This document shows, one piece after another, positions 1 through 7,560 of a stretch of 21,680 nucleotides of DNA (within the stretch, counting starts at the first letter, position 1; each line of letters starts with the position of its first letter). Below the pieces are notes generated by a model that was not told where the DNA came from, searched no databases, and saw nothing but the letters and a program-made list of their open reading frames with translations. The position numbers and the translations under genes are program-made. The DNA comes from JAWXTP01 sp044433415 (GTDB lineage Bacteria; Bacteroidota; Bacteroidia; Bacteroidales; Rikenellaceae): assembly GCA_044433415.1 (NCBI GenBank), contig JAWXTP010000042.1, positions 1-21,680 on the forward strand, in the 5' to 3' direction.

Positions 1-109
1 GATTGAAAGCAAGCTAAATAATCGTCCTCGTAAAAGACTCGGATACCTCACACCAAATGAAAAATTTAAACAAATTATAAATATGAATTCAGTTGCATTT
101 GCAGGTTGA
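1..109 (+). mobile_element. 3' end of an IS30-family transposase gene (cut by window start)
   Basis: The frame opening at base 2 encodes 35 residues that run into the window edge and stop with TGA at 107-109. The stretch LNNRPRKRLGYLTPNEKF followed by a VAFAG end is the typical C-terminus of IS30-family DDE transposases, where N-RPRK-LGY-TP closes the catalytic domain. The rest of the gene and the left end of the element lie outside the window, so intactness cannot be judged. The terminal inverted repeat should lie just after the stop, but its outer edge cannot be placed without the other end. Confidence 0.8.
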
Positions 110-344
110 ATTCAGCTATTTTATAATTTATGTGTATAGATGTATGTTTCATGGTACTAAACTTTATATTATGATTATTATACTTTTGTTATGAATGTTT
201 TCTCTAATCTGTTTCATAGTAATAAAATATAAAAATAAGATTACGAAAAATAACTATTAAAAATATTTTGTAATATAAAAACTACCTGTAACTTTGAAAA
301 GGGGGTGTAGTATAAACTCTGTCTAGTTAATAATTTAAATTTTA
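110..344. other. AT-rich gap between two insertion-sequence remnants
   Basis: No credible gene is visible. The stretch links the end of the IS30-type transposase to the end of the ISAs1-type pseudogene. A short G-rich run at 301-305, followed by GTGTAGTATAAACTCTGTC, stands out in the AT-rich sequence and looks like an insertion-sequence end. No matching inverted partner was found in the window. Confidence 0.35.
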
Positions 345-871
345 CTAGATGTTTATTTCACTGCAAATATACGCTTTTTTCTTCATACTCAACCTATCAC
401 TCTGCTGTAAAACAAGATGTAAAGATGTAAAGCAACCTTCCGTAATACCATAAATTTTGCCAGCATAACCCACTATTGCCTACATTCATCTTCTCTGAAT
501 GTTACATCAAGATGCCAATGTAACTTATTCTCAATATTCCAATGACCCCTAACTAGTGAACTATAGTATGCCGCCGCACTGCCAATATTCTCATTGCTGA
601 TATAATAGTGTGTGTCGCTTGACACTTTTCCTTTAACTTCACCAGTGACATCCATGCGGATAATAGTTTTAAGTTCTTTTCACCCTGAAAGACTCTCTTC
701 CAATAGATACTCTTCGGCAGGAAGTATACTGCATTTTCTGGTTTCAACACGACTGTGATCCTTTTCTATTAATTCAAAAACATCATGCCTCTTAAGAACC
801 TTAAATGTACACACAACATCCTTAAGTAGAGATTTCTGGTTTCCTTTGAGAGATAACAGATAGTTTTCCTC
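345..871 (-). pseudogene. Decayed ISAs1-family transposase, C-terminal part only
   Basis: Read on the minus strand, a recognisable ISAs1 (H-repeat) transposase runs from about 871 down to a stop at 345-347. In order it shows YLLSLKGNQK, KDHSRVETRKCSILPAEE, LKTIIRMDVTGEVKGK, HYYISN, and RGHWNIENKLHWHLDVTFREDE with the family's catalytic-end signature. It is broken. A TGA at 680-682 replaces the expected Trp codon before KELKTIIRM. A stop at 473-475 follows DECRQ. Homology then hops frames (VGYAGKIYG, then LRKVALHL, then SMKKKAYI), which implies at least two indels. The N-terminal half is missing: homology ends next to an in-frame TAA at 872-874, so the left boundary is a truncation. The remnant cannot transpose by itself. 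Two short open stretches inside it are fragments, not genes. Confidence 0.85.
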
Positions 872-893
872 TTAAATATGGTAAATACATAGC

Positions 894-1187
894 TTATATA
901 ATTATTTTTGTTTTCAACTTTGATTCCAACTCTTTGTATAGTTCTAAGCTGACATTAAAACTCAAACAGACCTGTCGTAATTCTCTGATGACTTTATTTA
1001 GACTAGGAGTAACAGTCTTACGTAATTTAATTTCTTCATTAAATAGCCTTTGTAATTCACTACTATTAATTTGTCTCAATAATTCTAAACAAGCATTATA
1101 CATTCGAAAACTTGATACGTCTGGAAGTGTACCAAAATGCGTTTCAACCATATTTTTATACTCATTTACTCTAAGGCTTTTAATCAT
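894..1187 (-). CDS. Hypothetical 97-residue protein coupled to the sce7726-family gene
   Basis: I do not recognise this protein. It is short, charged and predicted mostly helical, with no signal peptide, membrane segment or cysteine cluster. Its ATG (1185-1187) overlaps the TAA of the upstream gene by one base (TAATG), an arrangement typical of translational coupling, so the two products probably act together in a fixed ratio. The gene ends only about 20 bp before the truncated ISAs1 remnant, so the reading frame may have lost a longer C-terminus. sce7726 genes are often followed by a larger sce7725-type gene, but I see no clear resemblance to that family here. Alternatives are a complete small partner of the nuclease-like protein or the stump of a larger one. 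Confidence 0.6.
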   Translation of the reverse strand: MIKSLRVNEYKNMVETHFGTLPDVSSFRMYNACLELLRQINSSELQRLFNEEIKLRKTVTPSLNKVIRELRQVCLSFNVSLELYKELESKLKTKIII

Positions 1188-1777
1188 TATGGATCTACTG
1201 TTGTATTAGTCATAGCATGTCTATAAGTCTTAATTTTTAATAGACCTCGCTCTACGTAAAGAAGGTCAATCCCAATATTGTCTTCAACTATATCAATATA
1301 CTTCAATAGTAAACTTTCAGGAATAACTATATAACATTCATGAAATATCTTGCAATAACTTGATAGCTGGGAAAGCAATCTTTTGTCTGAATCATATTCA
1401 GTTTTAATTTCAAATGCCCTGCTAACTCCATTGAATAATGCAATATCAACAATCGTATCACCTGCTCTAAATTCGTTTATAGCAATAGTACTTTTTGTTC
1501 CATGTTTTTTTACTAATAACTCATTTATTATAGTATTCTTATATAGATATTCGCACCTATACTCCTTAGATAAATGTTTGTATAAATATTTTATATATTC
1601 AAAATATGTACTATGTTTGCCATTTAATATTAAATCTCGGTCATACCTATTTGCTATAATATCTATATATGAAAAATCATCATTGTCAATTATACTACGA
1701 AACACACGACGAGAAAAGATCGCAGAGTAATCTCTAGATCTATCTTTATTAGTGTATGTAGTATTATCACCAATCAT
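1187..1777 (-). CDS. sce7726 family protein (PD-(D/E)XK nuclease-like)
   Basis: The 196-residue protein matches the sce7726 family in length and in its conserved core. YRCEYLYKN (residues 73-81) and NEFRAGDTIVDIALFNG lead into AFEIKTEYDS. Asp111, Glu123 and Lys125 are arranged as a PD-(D/E)XK catalytic triad (D-x11-E-I-K), with Glu102 as a possible extra metal ligand. The fold suggests a DNA or RNA nuclease, but the family's activity is not established. There is no signal peptide, so it should be cytosolic. It heads a two-gene unit with the 97-residue gene and has a good Bacteroidetes promoter 40 bp upstream. Its position between insertion-sequence remnants and core genes fits a transferred accessory module, possibly defence-related or toxin-like. 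That role is inference. Confidence 0.8.
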   Translation of the reverse strand: MIGDNTTYTNKDRSRDYSAIFSRRVFRSIIDNDDFSYIDIIANRYDRDLILNGKHSTYFEYIKYLYKHLSKEYRCEYLYKNTIINELLVKKHGTKSTIAINEFRAGDTIVDIALFNGVSRAFEIKTEYDSDKRLLSQLSSYCKIFHECYIVIPESLLLKYIDIVEDNIGIDLLYVERGLLKIKTYRHAMTNTTVDP

Positions 1778-1816
1778 AATTGAATATTTTTATATAATAA
1801 ACCCAATTCATAACAA

Positions 1817-1847
1817 CAAAGATAATACAAAATCGCTGCATAACAAA
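1817..1847 (-). promoter_or_regulatory. Bacteroidetes-type promoter of the sce7726 pair
   Basis: On the minus strand TTTG (1844-1847) is followed after 19 bp by TATCTTTG (1817-1824), matching both boxes of the Bacteroidetes primary-sigma consensus (TTTG, 19-21 bp, TAnnTTTG). Transcription would begin near 1810 and give a leader of roughly 30 nt before the ATG at 1777. Confidence 0.65.
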
Positions 1848-2063
1848 ATAAATTAGAGAGATGTTTTTTAATTACATATTACATAGGTTAAGGATAAATG
1901 AATACGATGCAAATTACACGGGACTTTGACACTTGTATAAAAATAAAAAAACATGAAATAGAAAAAATATACTACAAAATACGAAAAGTTACAAGGCTTA
2001 TAATTTGCTGTAACAGTGAGATATAAGCCTTGTAGTTATGCTTTAATGTGTCAAAGACGAGAT
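1848..2063. other. Gene-free stretch with nested inverted repeats
   Basis: No gene is apparent here. Two nested inverted repeats are present. The inner one has perfect 12-bp arms at 1991-2002 and 2022-2033 around a 19-nt loop. The outer one has 9-bp arms (CTTTGACAC 1924-1932, GTGTCAAAG 2048-2056). The inner hairpin is not followed by a T tract on either strand, so it does not look like a normal terminator. It could be part of an untranslated RNA or a small repeat element. Confidence 0.4.
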
Positions 2064-2064
2064 G

Positions 2065-2112
2065 TAAAAAAAACAGAAGTTACTCCATAAACATGGAGTA
2101 ACTTCTGTTTTA
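2065..2112 (-). terminator. Intrinsic terminator of the POT transporter gene
   Basis: A perfect 16-bp inverted repeat (arms 2071-2086 and 2095-2110) encloses an 8-nt loop. On the minus strand the stem is followed by a run of T (the A tract at 2065-2073). It starts 35 bp after the transporter stop codon at 2145. Confidence 0.9.
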
Positions 2113-2144
2113 TATGAATAGTTTTGTTAATTAATCAATTACGA

Positions 2145-3821
2145 TTATTTAGCAACTTTTTCTAATTTTTTCATTAACATGAAAATGATAGAACCTGAGA
2201 TAATACAACAAATAGTAAAGAATACCCATACTTGCCATACTTCAGCTTTGCTCCATAATTCAGTACCAACGAAAAGAAGTTGGTTACCAATAGCAGTAGC
2301 ACATAGCCAACCACCTTGCATTAAACCTTTGAAACGAGGAGGAGCAACTTTCGATACGAAAGAGATACCCATAGGGCTAAGGAATAATTCAGCAACAGTT
2401 AGTGAGAAGTAAGTAGAAATAAGAAGGTAAGCAGAAGTACGTTCGTAATCTGTAGCACCAGCTAAATCGCTAGGAGAAACAAGACCTAGAGAACCTACTA
2501 ACATAATTACGAAAGAAATAGCAGCGATAAACATACCGATACCAATTTTACGAGGTGCAGAAGGCTCTATACCTTTTTTGTTAAGCCATGCAAAGAACGC
2601 AATAACGATAGGAGTAAGACCTACAACGAATAGAGGGTTGAAAGATTGGAATAACTCAGGAGAGATTGCAGAACCGTCAGTTGCACTAAATTCGCCATAG
2701 AAATATTTAACGATAGCAAGACCAACAACAGCGATGATAGCAGAAACAACGATTTTCTTAACATCTTTTTTGATAGCGTAGTTAATTAAAGAAATGATAC
2801 CACCTATAGAAAGAAGAAGACCCATTAGTGAAGATACATTGAAGATTAAGCTAGTACCAGCACCAACATGAGTTTCTGTATAGTCACGAGCAAAAAGAGT
2901 TAATGTAACACCGTTTTGGTGGAAAGACATCCAGAAGAAGATAACGATAACGAAAACAAGACCTAAAGCGATAAGACGTTGTTTTTCTTCTTCCCAAGAC
3001 ATTTTTTCAACTTTTACACCAGCAGCAGCAGCAGCTTTTGCTTGTTGAGAAGCAGTGATATCACCAGCTTGAAGGTGTTTTTTGCAGAACATGTAAACAA
3101 GCATAGAGATTACCATAGAACCAGCAGCAATAGCAAAAGCAAAGTGGTAACCAGTGTTGAATACGTCAAGATATTGTGTAGCGAAAGCTGAAAGGTCTGA
3201 AACTGGGCTTGCAGAAACTTCATTAGCAAGTCTTTGGAAAGTTGCAGTGTCAACAGTATCTCCGTTAAGGAAGTTGTTACAGATGCTAGGAAGTGCACCA
3301 TTGTAAGCAAAACTGTTTTTTGCTAACCACCAGTTACGTATGCCTGTAGCAGCGAATGGCGCGAAAATTGCACCTATATTAATACACATGTAGAAAATAC
3401 TGAAAGCTCTATCACGAAGGTGAGCGTATTTAGGATCTTCATATAGGTTACCAACAAGAGCTTGAAGGTTACCTTTGAAAAGACCATTACCTAGAGAGAT
3501 GATAAGTAGACCAGCAAGTACTATGTAAAGACCACTTCCAGGAAGTGACATAAGTACATAGCCTAATAACATAAGGCCAATACCAATAAAGATAGTTTTG
3601 CCAAGACCTAAGAAACGGTCAGCGATGATACCACCGACAAGGGCTAAAACATAAATTAAAAAGTAGAATGTAGAGTAAATTTTACCAGCTTCACCAGCAT
3701 CGATGCCGAATTTTGATTGAAGAAACAATAGAAGAATCGCCATCATTGTGTAGAAGCCGAAACGTTCGCCCATATTCGCAATAGAGGCGATAATTAATCC
3801 TTTAGGATGTCCTTTGAACAT
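2145..3821 (-). CDS. POT-family (PTR2) proton-dependent di/tripeptide transporter
   Basis: This 558-residue integral membrane protein of the POT/PTR branch of the major facilitator superfamily imports di- and tripeptides with protons across the inner membrane. The N-terminus carries NMGERFGFY (residues 16-24), the POT helix-1 motif. GGIIADRFLGLGKTI (about 63-77) is the helix 2-3 loop motif, and FSIFYMCINIGAIFAPF matches the PTR2 signature. About 14 hydrophobic segments follow, including the extra C-terminal helices common in bacterial members. The usual ExxER motif appears as NMGER, so its first glutamate is Asn16. This glutamate is linked to proton coupling in characterised members, so coupling may differ. 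The gene is monocistronic, with its own promoter and terminator, and diverges from glgB. PepT encoded at 11707-12921 could hydrolyse the imported tripeptides. Confidence 0.92.
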   Translation of the reverse strand: MFKGHPKGLIIASIANMGERFGFYTMMAILLLFLQSKFGIDAGEAGKIYSTFYFLIYVLALVGGIIADRFLGLGKTIFIGIGLMLLGYVLMSLPGSGLYIVLAGLLIISLGNGLFKGNLQALVGNLYEDPKYAHLRDRAFSIFYMCINIGAIFAPFAATGIRNWWLAKNSFAYNGALPSICNNFLNGDTVDTATFQRLANEVSASPVSDLSAFATQYLDVFNTGYHFAFAIAAGSMVISMLVYMFCKKHLQAGDITASQQAKAAAAAGVKVEKMSWEEEKQRLIALGLVFVIVIFFWMSFHQNGVTLTLFARDYTETHVGAGTSLIFNVSSLMGLLLSIGGIISLINYAIKKDVKKIVVSAIIAVVGLAIVKYFYGEFSATDGSAISPELFQSFNPLFVVGLTPIVIAFFAWLNKKGIEPSAPRKIGIGMFIAAISFVIMLVGSLGLVSPSDLAGATDYERTSAYLLISTYFSLTVAELFLSPMGISFVSKVAPPRFKGLMQGGWLCATAIGNQLLFVGTELWSKAEVWQVWVFFTICCIISGSIIFMLMKKLEKVAK

Positions 3822-3849
3822 AAGATTTAAGATTTATTTGTAATTAATA

Positions 3850-3880
3850 TTAATTTTAGCTCATTTTGGATGCAAAAATA
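3850..3880 (-). promoter_or_regulatory. Probable -7 box of the POT transporter promoter
   Basis: On the minus strand TATTTTTG (complement of 3873-3880) matches TAnnTTTG about 50 bp before the ATG at 3821. The -33 element is weak (TTGA-like about 18 bp upstream). The interval given includes the predicted transcription start region. Confidence 0.45.
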
Positions 3881-4236
3881 CGAATAATTCGTTAATTTTC
3901 AATATAAAAAATGATAAATTGTGATTTTAAGTAGGGTTTTAGTGTGGAAAATAAAAAAATATATCCTTTTTATATGTGAAATTTTAGAGTCTGAAGAGGA
4001 GAAAATTTTAAAGTGATAAGTAGCTGATTTTCTGTTTTAATATTTGAGTAGTCTAATCATTGACTTAGTCTAGAAAAACAAGAAAATATGCGTTATAGAG
4101 CTTGTAACGTGGGTTGTTTCTGCATATTAAGAGTTTTTGGGTTGTTATTTTAGATGTGCTGTTTAGGCTTTTTAATAAAGGTTAAAAACAAAATTGTTAA
4201 ATAAAAAACGTAAAAAGTTTTTATTTTAAAATAAAA
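3881..4236. other. Divergent intergenic region between the POT transporter and glgB
   Basis: No gene or RNA gene is recognisable. The only ordered feature is a perfect 18-bp AT palindrome (4219-4236) directly before the glgB -7 box. Its position suits an operator, but in such AT-rich DNA it could be chance. The motif TAGTCTA occurs twice, 11 bp apart, around 4050-4072, with no clear meaning. Confidence 0.4.
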
Positions 4237-4240
4237 TTGC

Positions 4241-4248
4241 TACATTTA
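4241..4248 (+). promoter_or_regulatory. Possible -7 box of glgB
   Basis: TACATTTA resembles TAnnTTTG and lies 28 bp before the preferred ATG (4276). A TTTT/GTTT stretch about 19-20 bp upstream is a poor -33 element. If real, transcription starts near 4255, downstream of the alternative ATG at 4237, and this decides the start codon in favour of 4276. Confidence 0.4.
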
Positions 4249-4275
4249 TGGGAAATTACTAATTGTTTATTTGAT

Positions 4276-6291
4276 ATGAGTGAAAGAATATTACCTATTA
4301 TTAGTAACGATGGTTGGTTAGCGCCCGTTGCTGATGTTGTAACACGAAGAAATACTAATTTTGTAAATAGACTTCAAGAAATTGAGAATAATTGTGGTTC
4401 TTTAAGTGAATATGCCAATTCATATCTGTATTTTGGTTTGCATTATAACAAAAGACGTAAAGGTTGGATGTTTAGAGAATGGTTACCAAACGCCAAAGAC
4501 GTTTATATTTGTGGAGATTTTAATAACTGGCAGCATACTTCTCTTAGGTTAACAAGGATAGAAAATGGAGTATGGGAAATTTTCTTACCAGACAAATCTA
4601 CAGGGGCATACATTACTCACAAGTCGCTATATAAAATAGTAGTGCATAGTGATAATGGTTTCCAAGAACGTATTCCCTCTCATGCTCGTTACATGTATGA
4701 AAACTTAGAAACACATAACTATTCAGCTTGTGTTTGGAATCCCGAGACTCCATTTAAATGGACAGATGGCCGCTTTAAAGTCGCAAAATTAGGAGCACCT
4801 ATAATCTATGAAGCACATATAGGTATGGCTCAAGAACAAGACCGCATTGGTTCTTACAAAAAGTTTACAAGAGATATCATACCTCGCGTAAAAGAGCTAG
4901 GCTACAACACCATTCAATTGATGGCTGTTGCTGAGCATCCTTACTACGGAAGTTTTGGTTATCATGTGTCTAACTTCTTTGCGCCTTCTTGTCGTTATGG
5001 TACACCTGACGAATTAAAAGAACTTGTTAATACAGCCCATAAAAATGGTATAGCTGTAGTTATGGATATTGTGCATTCTCACTTTGTGAAAAACACTAAT
5101 GAGGGTCTTAATGAATTAGACGGCACTAATCTTTATGCACGTGATGGTGCAGCAGGAGACCAGCCTTATTGGGATTCTAAAAACTTTGATTATGCTAGAC
5201 CAGAGGTTGAGCACTTCTTATTAAGTAATATCAAATATTGGATAAATGAATTCCATTTTGATGGTTTCCGTTTTGATGGTGTGACTTCTATGTTGTATAA
5301 GCATTTTGGCTATACAGAGTTTGGTAGCTATGATAGTTTCTTTGGAGACCAAGTTAATGAAGATGCTATACTATATCTTACTTTAGCTAGTAAGTTAGTA
5401 CATGATTTAAAAGAAGGTTCTATTACCATAGCAGAAGATGTTAGTGGTATGCCAGGAATGACTGTTCCTCTAGAAAATGGAGGTATGGGTTTAGATTATC
5501 GTTTAGGTATGAATATTCCTGACTATTGGATAGACTTAATAGAAAATACAAAAGACGAAGATTGGGATATTTGGCAAATGTGGGAACAAATGTCAAACAG
5601 ACTTCCATGGATTAAGACAATAGCCTATGCAGAATCACATGACCAGTCTATGGTAGGTGATAAGACTATTGCTTTTAGACTTATGGATAAGGAGATGTAT
5701 TATCACATGTGTTGTGATCATAAAAATGTGATTATTGACCGTGGTATGGCTCTTCATAAGTTGATACGTCTATTTACTATTACTACAGGTGGGCATGGTT
5801 ACTTAAACTTCTTAGGTAATGAGTTCGGACACCCAGAATGGGTTGACTTCCCTCGTGAAGGTAATGGATTTAGTTATGATATGGCTCGTCGTCAATGGAG
5901 CTTAGCAACCAATGACTTATTAAGATATAAATTCCTACAGCAGTTTGATATTGATATGATAAAACTTGTTAAGGAATATAAGATTCTTGAAGAAGAGTAT
6001 GGCAATATCATAAATATGGACGTTACTAATAAGACTATGGTTTATACTAAGTCTGATTTAGTATTTATTGTTAACTGGAGTCCTTCACACTCTATCGCTG
6101 ATTACAAAATTAATGTTCCTGAGCCTGGGGTATATAAATTAGTAATGTCAAGTGATGATACAGAGTATGGTGGTTTCGGAAGAACAGCGCGAAAAAGTAG
6201 ATATTTTACTGTACAAGAGAAAGATGAACGTCATTATTTAAGAGTTTATAACACAAACCGTAGTGCTTTAGTTTTGAAAAAAGAAAAATAG
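4276..6291 (+). CDS. glgB: 1,4-alpha-glucan (glycogen) branching enzyme, GH13_8 eukaryotic type
   Basis: This cytosolic enzyme cuts alpha-1,4-glucan chains and re-attaches them by alpha-1,6 bonds in glycogen synthesis. With the start at 4276 (MSERILPIIS) it has 671 residues. An N-terminal CBM48-type domain includes GWMFREWLPNAKDVYICGDF with the GDFNNW motif. The GH13 barrel shows all four conserved regions: DIVHSHFVKN, GFRFDGVTSM (nucleophile Asp334), IAEDVSGMPG (acid/base Glu387) and YAESHDQSMVGDKT (Asp456), then a C-terminal all-beta domain. GFRFDGVTSM and AESHDQ are signatures of the eukaryotic/GH13_8 subfamily rather than the classical bacterial GH13_9 GlgB, a known trait of Bacteroidetes. 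A longer frame from 4237 adds 13 residues but would start before the likely transcription start. No other glycogen gene is adjacent. Confidence 0.95.
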   Translation: MSERILPIISNDGWLAPVADVVTRRNTNFVNRLQEIENNCGSLSEYANSYLYFGLHYNKRRKGWMFREWLPNAKDVYICGDFNNWQHTSLRLTRIENGVWEIFLPDKSTGAYITHKSLYKIVVHSDNGFQERIPSHARYMYENLETHNYSACVWNPETPFKWTDGRFKVAKLGAPIIYEAHIGMAQEQDRIGSYKKFTRDIIPRVKELGYNTIQLMAVAEHPYYGSFGYHVSNFFAPSCRYGTPDELKELVNTAHKNGIAVVMDIVHSHFVKNTNEGLNELDGTNLYARDGAAGDQPYWDSKNFDYARPEVEHFLLSNIKYWINEFHFDGFRFDGVTSMLYKHFGYTEFGSYDSFFGDQVNEDAILYLTLASKLVHDLKEGSITIAEDVSGMPGMTVPLENGGMGLDYRLGMNIPDYWIDLIENTKDEDWDIWQMWEQMSNRLPWIKTIAYAESHDQSMVGDKTIAFRLMDKEMYYHMCCDHKNVIIDRGMALHKLIRLFTITTGGHGYLNFLGNEFGHPEWVDFPREGNGFSYDMARRQWSLATNDLLRYKFLQQFDIDMIKLVKEYKILEEEYGNIINMDVTNKTMVYTKSDLVFIVNWSPSHSIADYKINVPEPGVYKLVMSSDDTEYGGFGRTARKSRYFTVQEKDERHYLRVYNTNRSALVLKKEK

Positions 6292-6303
6292 AGACTATCT
6301 TTG
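6273..6303 (+). promoter_or_regulatory. Strong Bacteroidetes promoter at the glgB/obg junction
   Basis: TTTG (6273-6276), a 19-bp spacer and TATCTTTG (6296-6303) match the consensus at every defined base. The -33 box lies inside the last codons of glgB. Transcription should begin near 6310, about 200 nt before the obg start. Confidence 0.7.
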
Positions 6304-6309
6304 CACCTT

Positions 6310-6447
6310 GAAACGGAGGATGTCTGTCATTTTTTGTTATAACGGTAAAATCATAATATAGTACATTTAAATACAGATGCTTGTATTTGTTACTGATATT
6401 GGCTTTTGCGATAACTGTTACGCTTATCGCAAAAGCCTACTTTTTTT
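6310..6447 (+). ncRNA. Candidate short leader RNA or sRNA upstream of obg
   Basis: A consensus promoter (6273-6303) is followed about 100 bp later by an excellent intrinsic terminator (6401-6447), with no protein gene between them. This predicts a transcript of roughly 138 nt. A small inner hairpin is possible around 6371-6388 (AATACA/TGTATT). It may be a free-standing small RNA or an attenuated obg leader, since I see no convincing second promoter between the terminator and the obg start. I do not recognise it as a known RNA family. Both ends are predictions. Confidence 0.45.
6401..6447 (+). terminator. Intrinsic terminator or attenuator before obg
   Basis: A perfect 14-bp stem (6401-6414 with 6424-6437), a 9-nt loop and a T7 run (6441-6447) form a textbook rho-independent terminator. 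It lies 110 bp after the glgB stop and 60 bp before the obg start. It could end glgB transcripts, end the predicted leader RNA, or attenuate obg. Confidence 0.8.
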
Positions 6448-6506
6448 ACTTGAAATTACATAAAGGGATTGTTAGACACCTCGTAAATTTATTTATTTAT
6501 ATATAT

Positions 6507-7511
6507 ATGGCATCATCAAATTTTGTTGACTACGTAAAGATTTTTTGTCGCTCTGGTAACGGAGGTGGTGGAGTAGTCCACTTTAGACATGAGAAATTTG
6601 TTGAATTCGGAGGTCCTGACGGTGGAGACGGAGGACGTGGCGGACACATCATTTTACGTGGCAATAGTCAATATTGGACACTTATACACTTAAAATATCG
6701 TAAGCATATTCACGCCGAAGATGGTGAGTATGGTGGTGGAGCACGTTGTACTGGTAAGGACGGCTCTGATATTATCTTAGATGTACCACTAGGAACGGTA
6801 GCGCGTGATGCGGAAACTGGTGAAGTGGTATGTGAAGTTACCGAAGAAGGTCAAGACGTCATTCTTGTAAAAGGTGGTCATGGCGGTAAAGGTAACTGGA
6901 ACTTTAAATCTGCAACAAATCAAGCTCCTCGTTATGCTAAACTTGGAGGTGAATGTGTTGAGGGGTGGTTTATTTTGGAGCTAAAGATATTAGCTGATGT
7001 TGGTCTTGTAGGTTTTCCTAATGCTGGTAAATCTACGTTGTTATCATCTATCTCTGCCGCTAAGCCTAAGATTGCCAATTATGCATTTACTACTTTAGAG
7101 CCTAATCTTGGTATTGTACAATATCATGATTATAAGTCTTTTGTAATGGCAGATATCCCAGGGATTATCGAAGGTGCTCACGAAGGTAAGGGGCTTGGAA
7201 CACGTTTCTTGCGCCATATCGAGCGAAACTCTGTGCTGTTGTTTATGATAGCAGCAGATGCAGACGATATTTCTGAGGAGTATTCTATACTTTTGAGAGA
7301 GCTTCAGCTTTACAATCCAGAATTGATGGATAAGGATAGAATGTTAGCGATTACTAAGTCTGACATGTTAGACGAAGATTTAATGGAAGCTATCGCGGAC
7401 GAGATTAAAGAGAAAGGAATTATTAATATTCCATTTACATTTATTTCATCTGTTACAGGATTTAATATCCCGCGTATTAAAGATGAGCTATTTGCTTTAA
7501 TTAATAACTAA
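6507..7511 (+). CDS. obg: Obg/CgtA-family GTPase, ribosome assembly and stress
   Basis: This is a conserved GTPase that binds the 50S ribosomal subunit and acts in ribosome maturation and growth control. The start at 6507 gives MASSNFVDYVKIFCRSGNGG, the normal Obg N-terminus, and 334 residues. The glycine-rich Obg fold spans roughly 1-160 (GGPDGGDGGRGG at 35-46, GGHGGKGN at 123-130). The G domain has G1 GFPNAGKST (169-177), G3 DIPG (216-219) with EGAHEGKGLG, G4 TKSD (283-286) and G5 SSVTG (314-318). The variable C-terminal OCT domain found in E. coli ObgE (about 390 residues) is absent. A frame opening at 6381 would add 42 residues, but that extension is encoded by the terminator hairpin and is hydrophobic, so it is not credible. 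Expression may depend on readthrough of the terminator at 6401-6447. Confidence 0.96.
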   Translation: MASSNFVDYVKIFCRSGNGGGGVVHFRHEKFVEFGGPDGGDGGRGGHIILRGNSQYWTLIHLKYRKHIHAEDGEYGGGARCTGKDGSDIILDVPLGTVARDAETGEVVCEVTEEGQDVILVKGGHGGKGNWNFKSATNQAPRYAKLGGECVEGWFILELKILADVGLVGFPNAGKSTLLSSISAAKPKIANYAFTTLEPNLGIVQYHDYKSFVMADIPGIIEGAHEGKGLGTRFLRHIERNSVLLFMIAADADDISEEYSILLRELQLYNPELMDKDRMLAITKSDMLDEDLMEAIADEIKEKGIINIPFTFISSVTGFNIPRIKDELFALINN

Positions 7512-7527
7512 GAGTATTTAAGACACT

Positions 7528-7550
7528 AAACTGTAAAGTTTTTTTAGGAC
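7528..7550 (+). terminator. Weak terminator-like hairpin after obg
   Basis: A short stem (AAACT/AGTTT) followed by a run of T lies about 20 bp beyond the obg stop. It is small and could be backed up by the large palindrome that follows. Confidence 0.35.
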
Positions 7551-7560
7551 GAGACATACT

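Noticed and set aside
553..750. 65-codon minus-strand frame beginning MLKPENAVYFLPKS
   Set aside because: The true transposase frame passes through this stretch in another phase (VETRKCSILPAEEYLLEE), interrupted by a TGA. The open frame is an out-of-phase artefact, not a gene or frameshifted homologue.
2979..3191. Plus-strand frame with poly-Phe and poly-Ser opposite the POT gene
   Set aside because: It is a shadow of the transporter coding strand with unnatural composition.
4237..4275. Earlier glgB start adding MLHLWEITNCLFD
   Set aside because: It overlaps the likely -7 box, and branching enzymes of this type begin near MSERILPII.
6381..6506. N-terminal extension of Obg by 42 residues
   Set aside because: The extension is translated through the terminator hairpin and T run, is hydrophobic, and is absent from Obg proteins; MASSNFVDYV at 6507 is the normal start.
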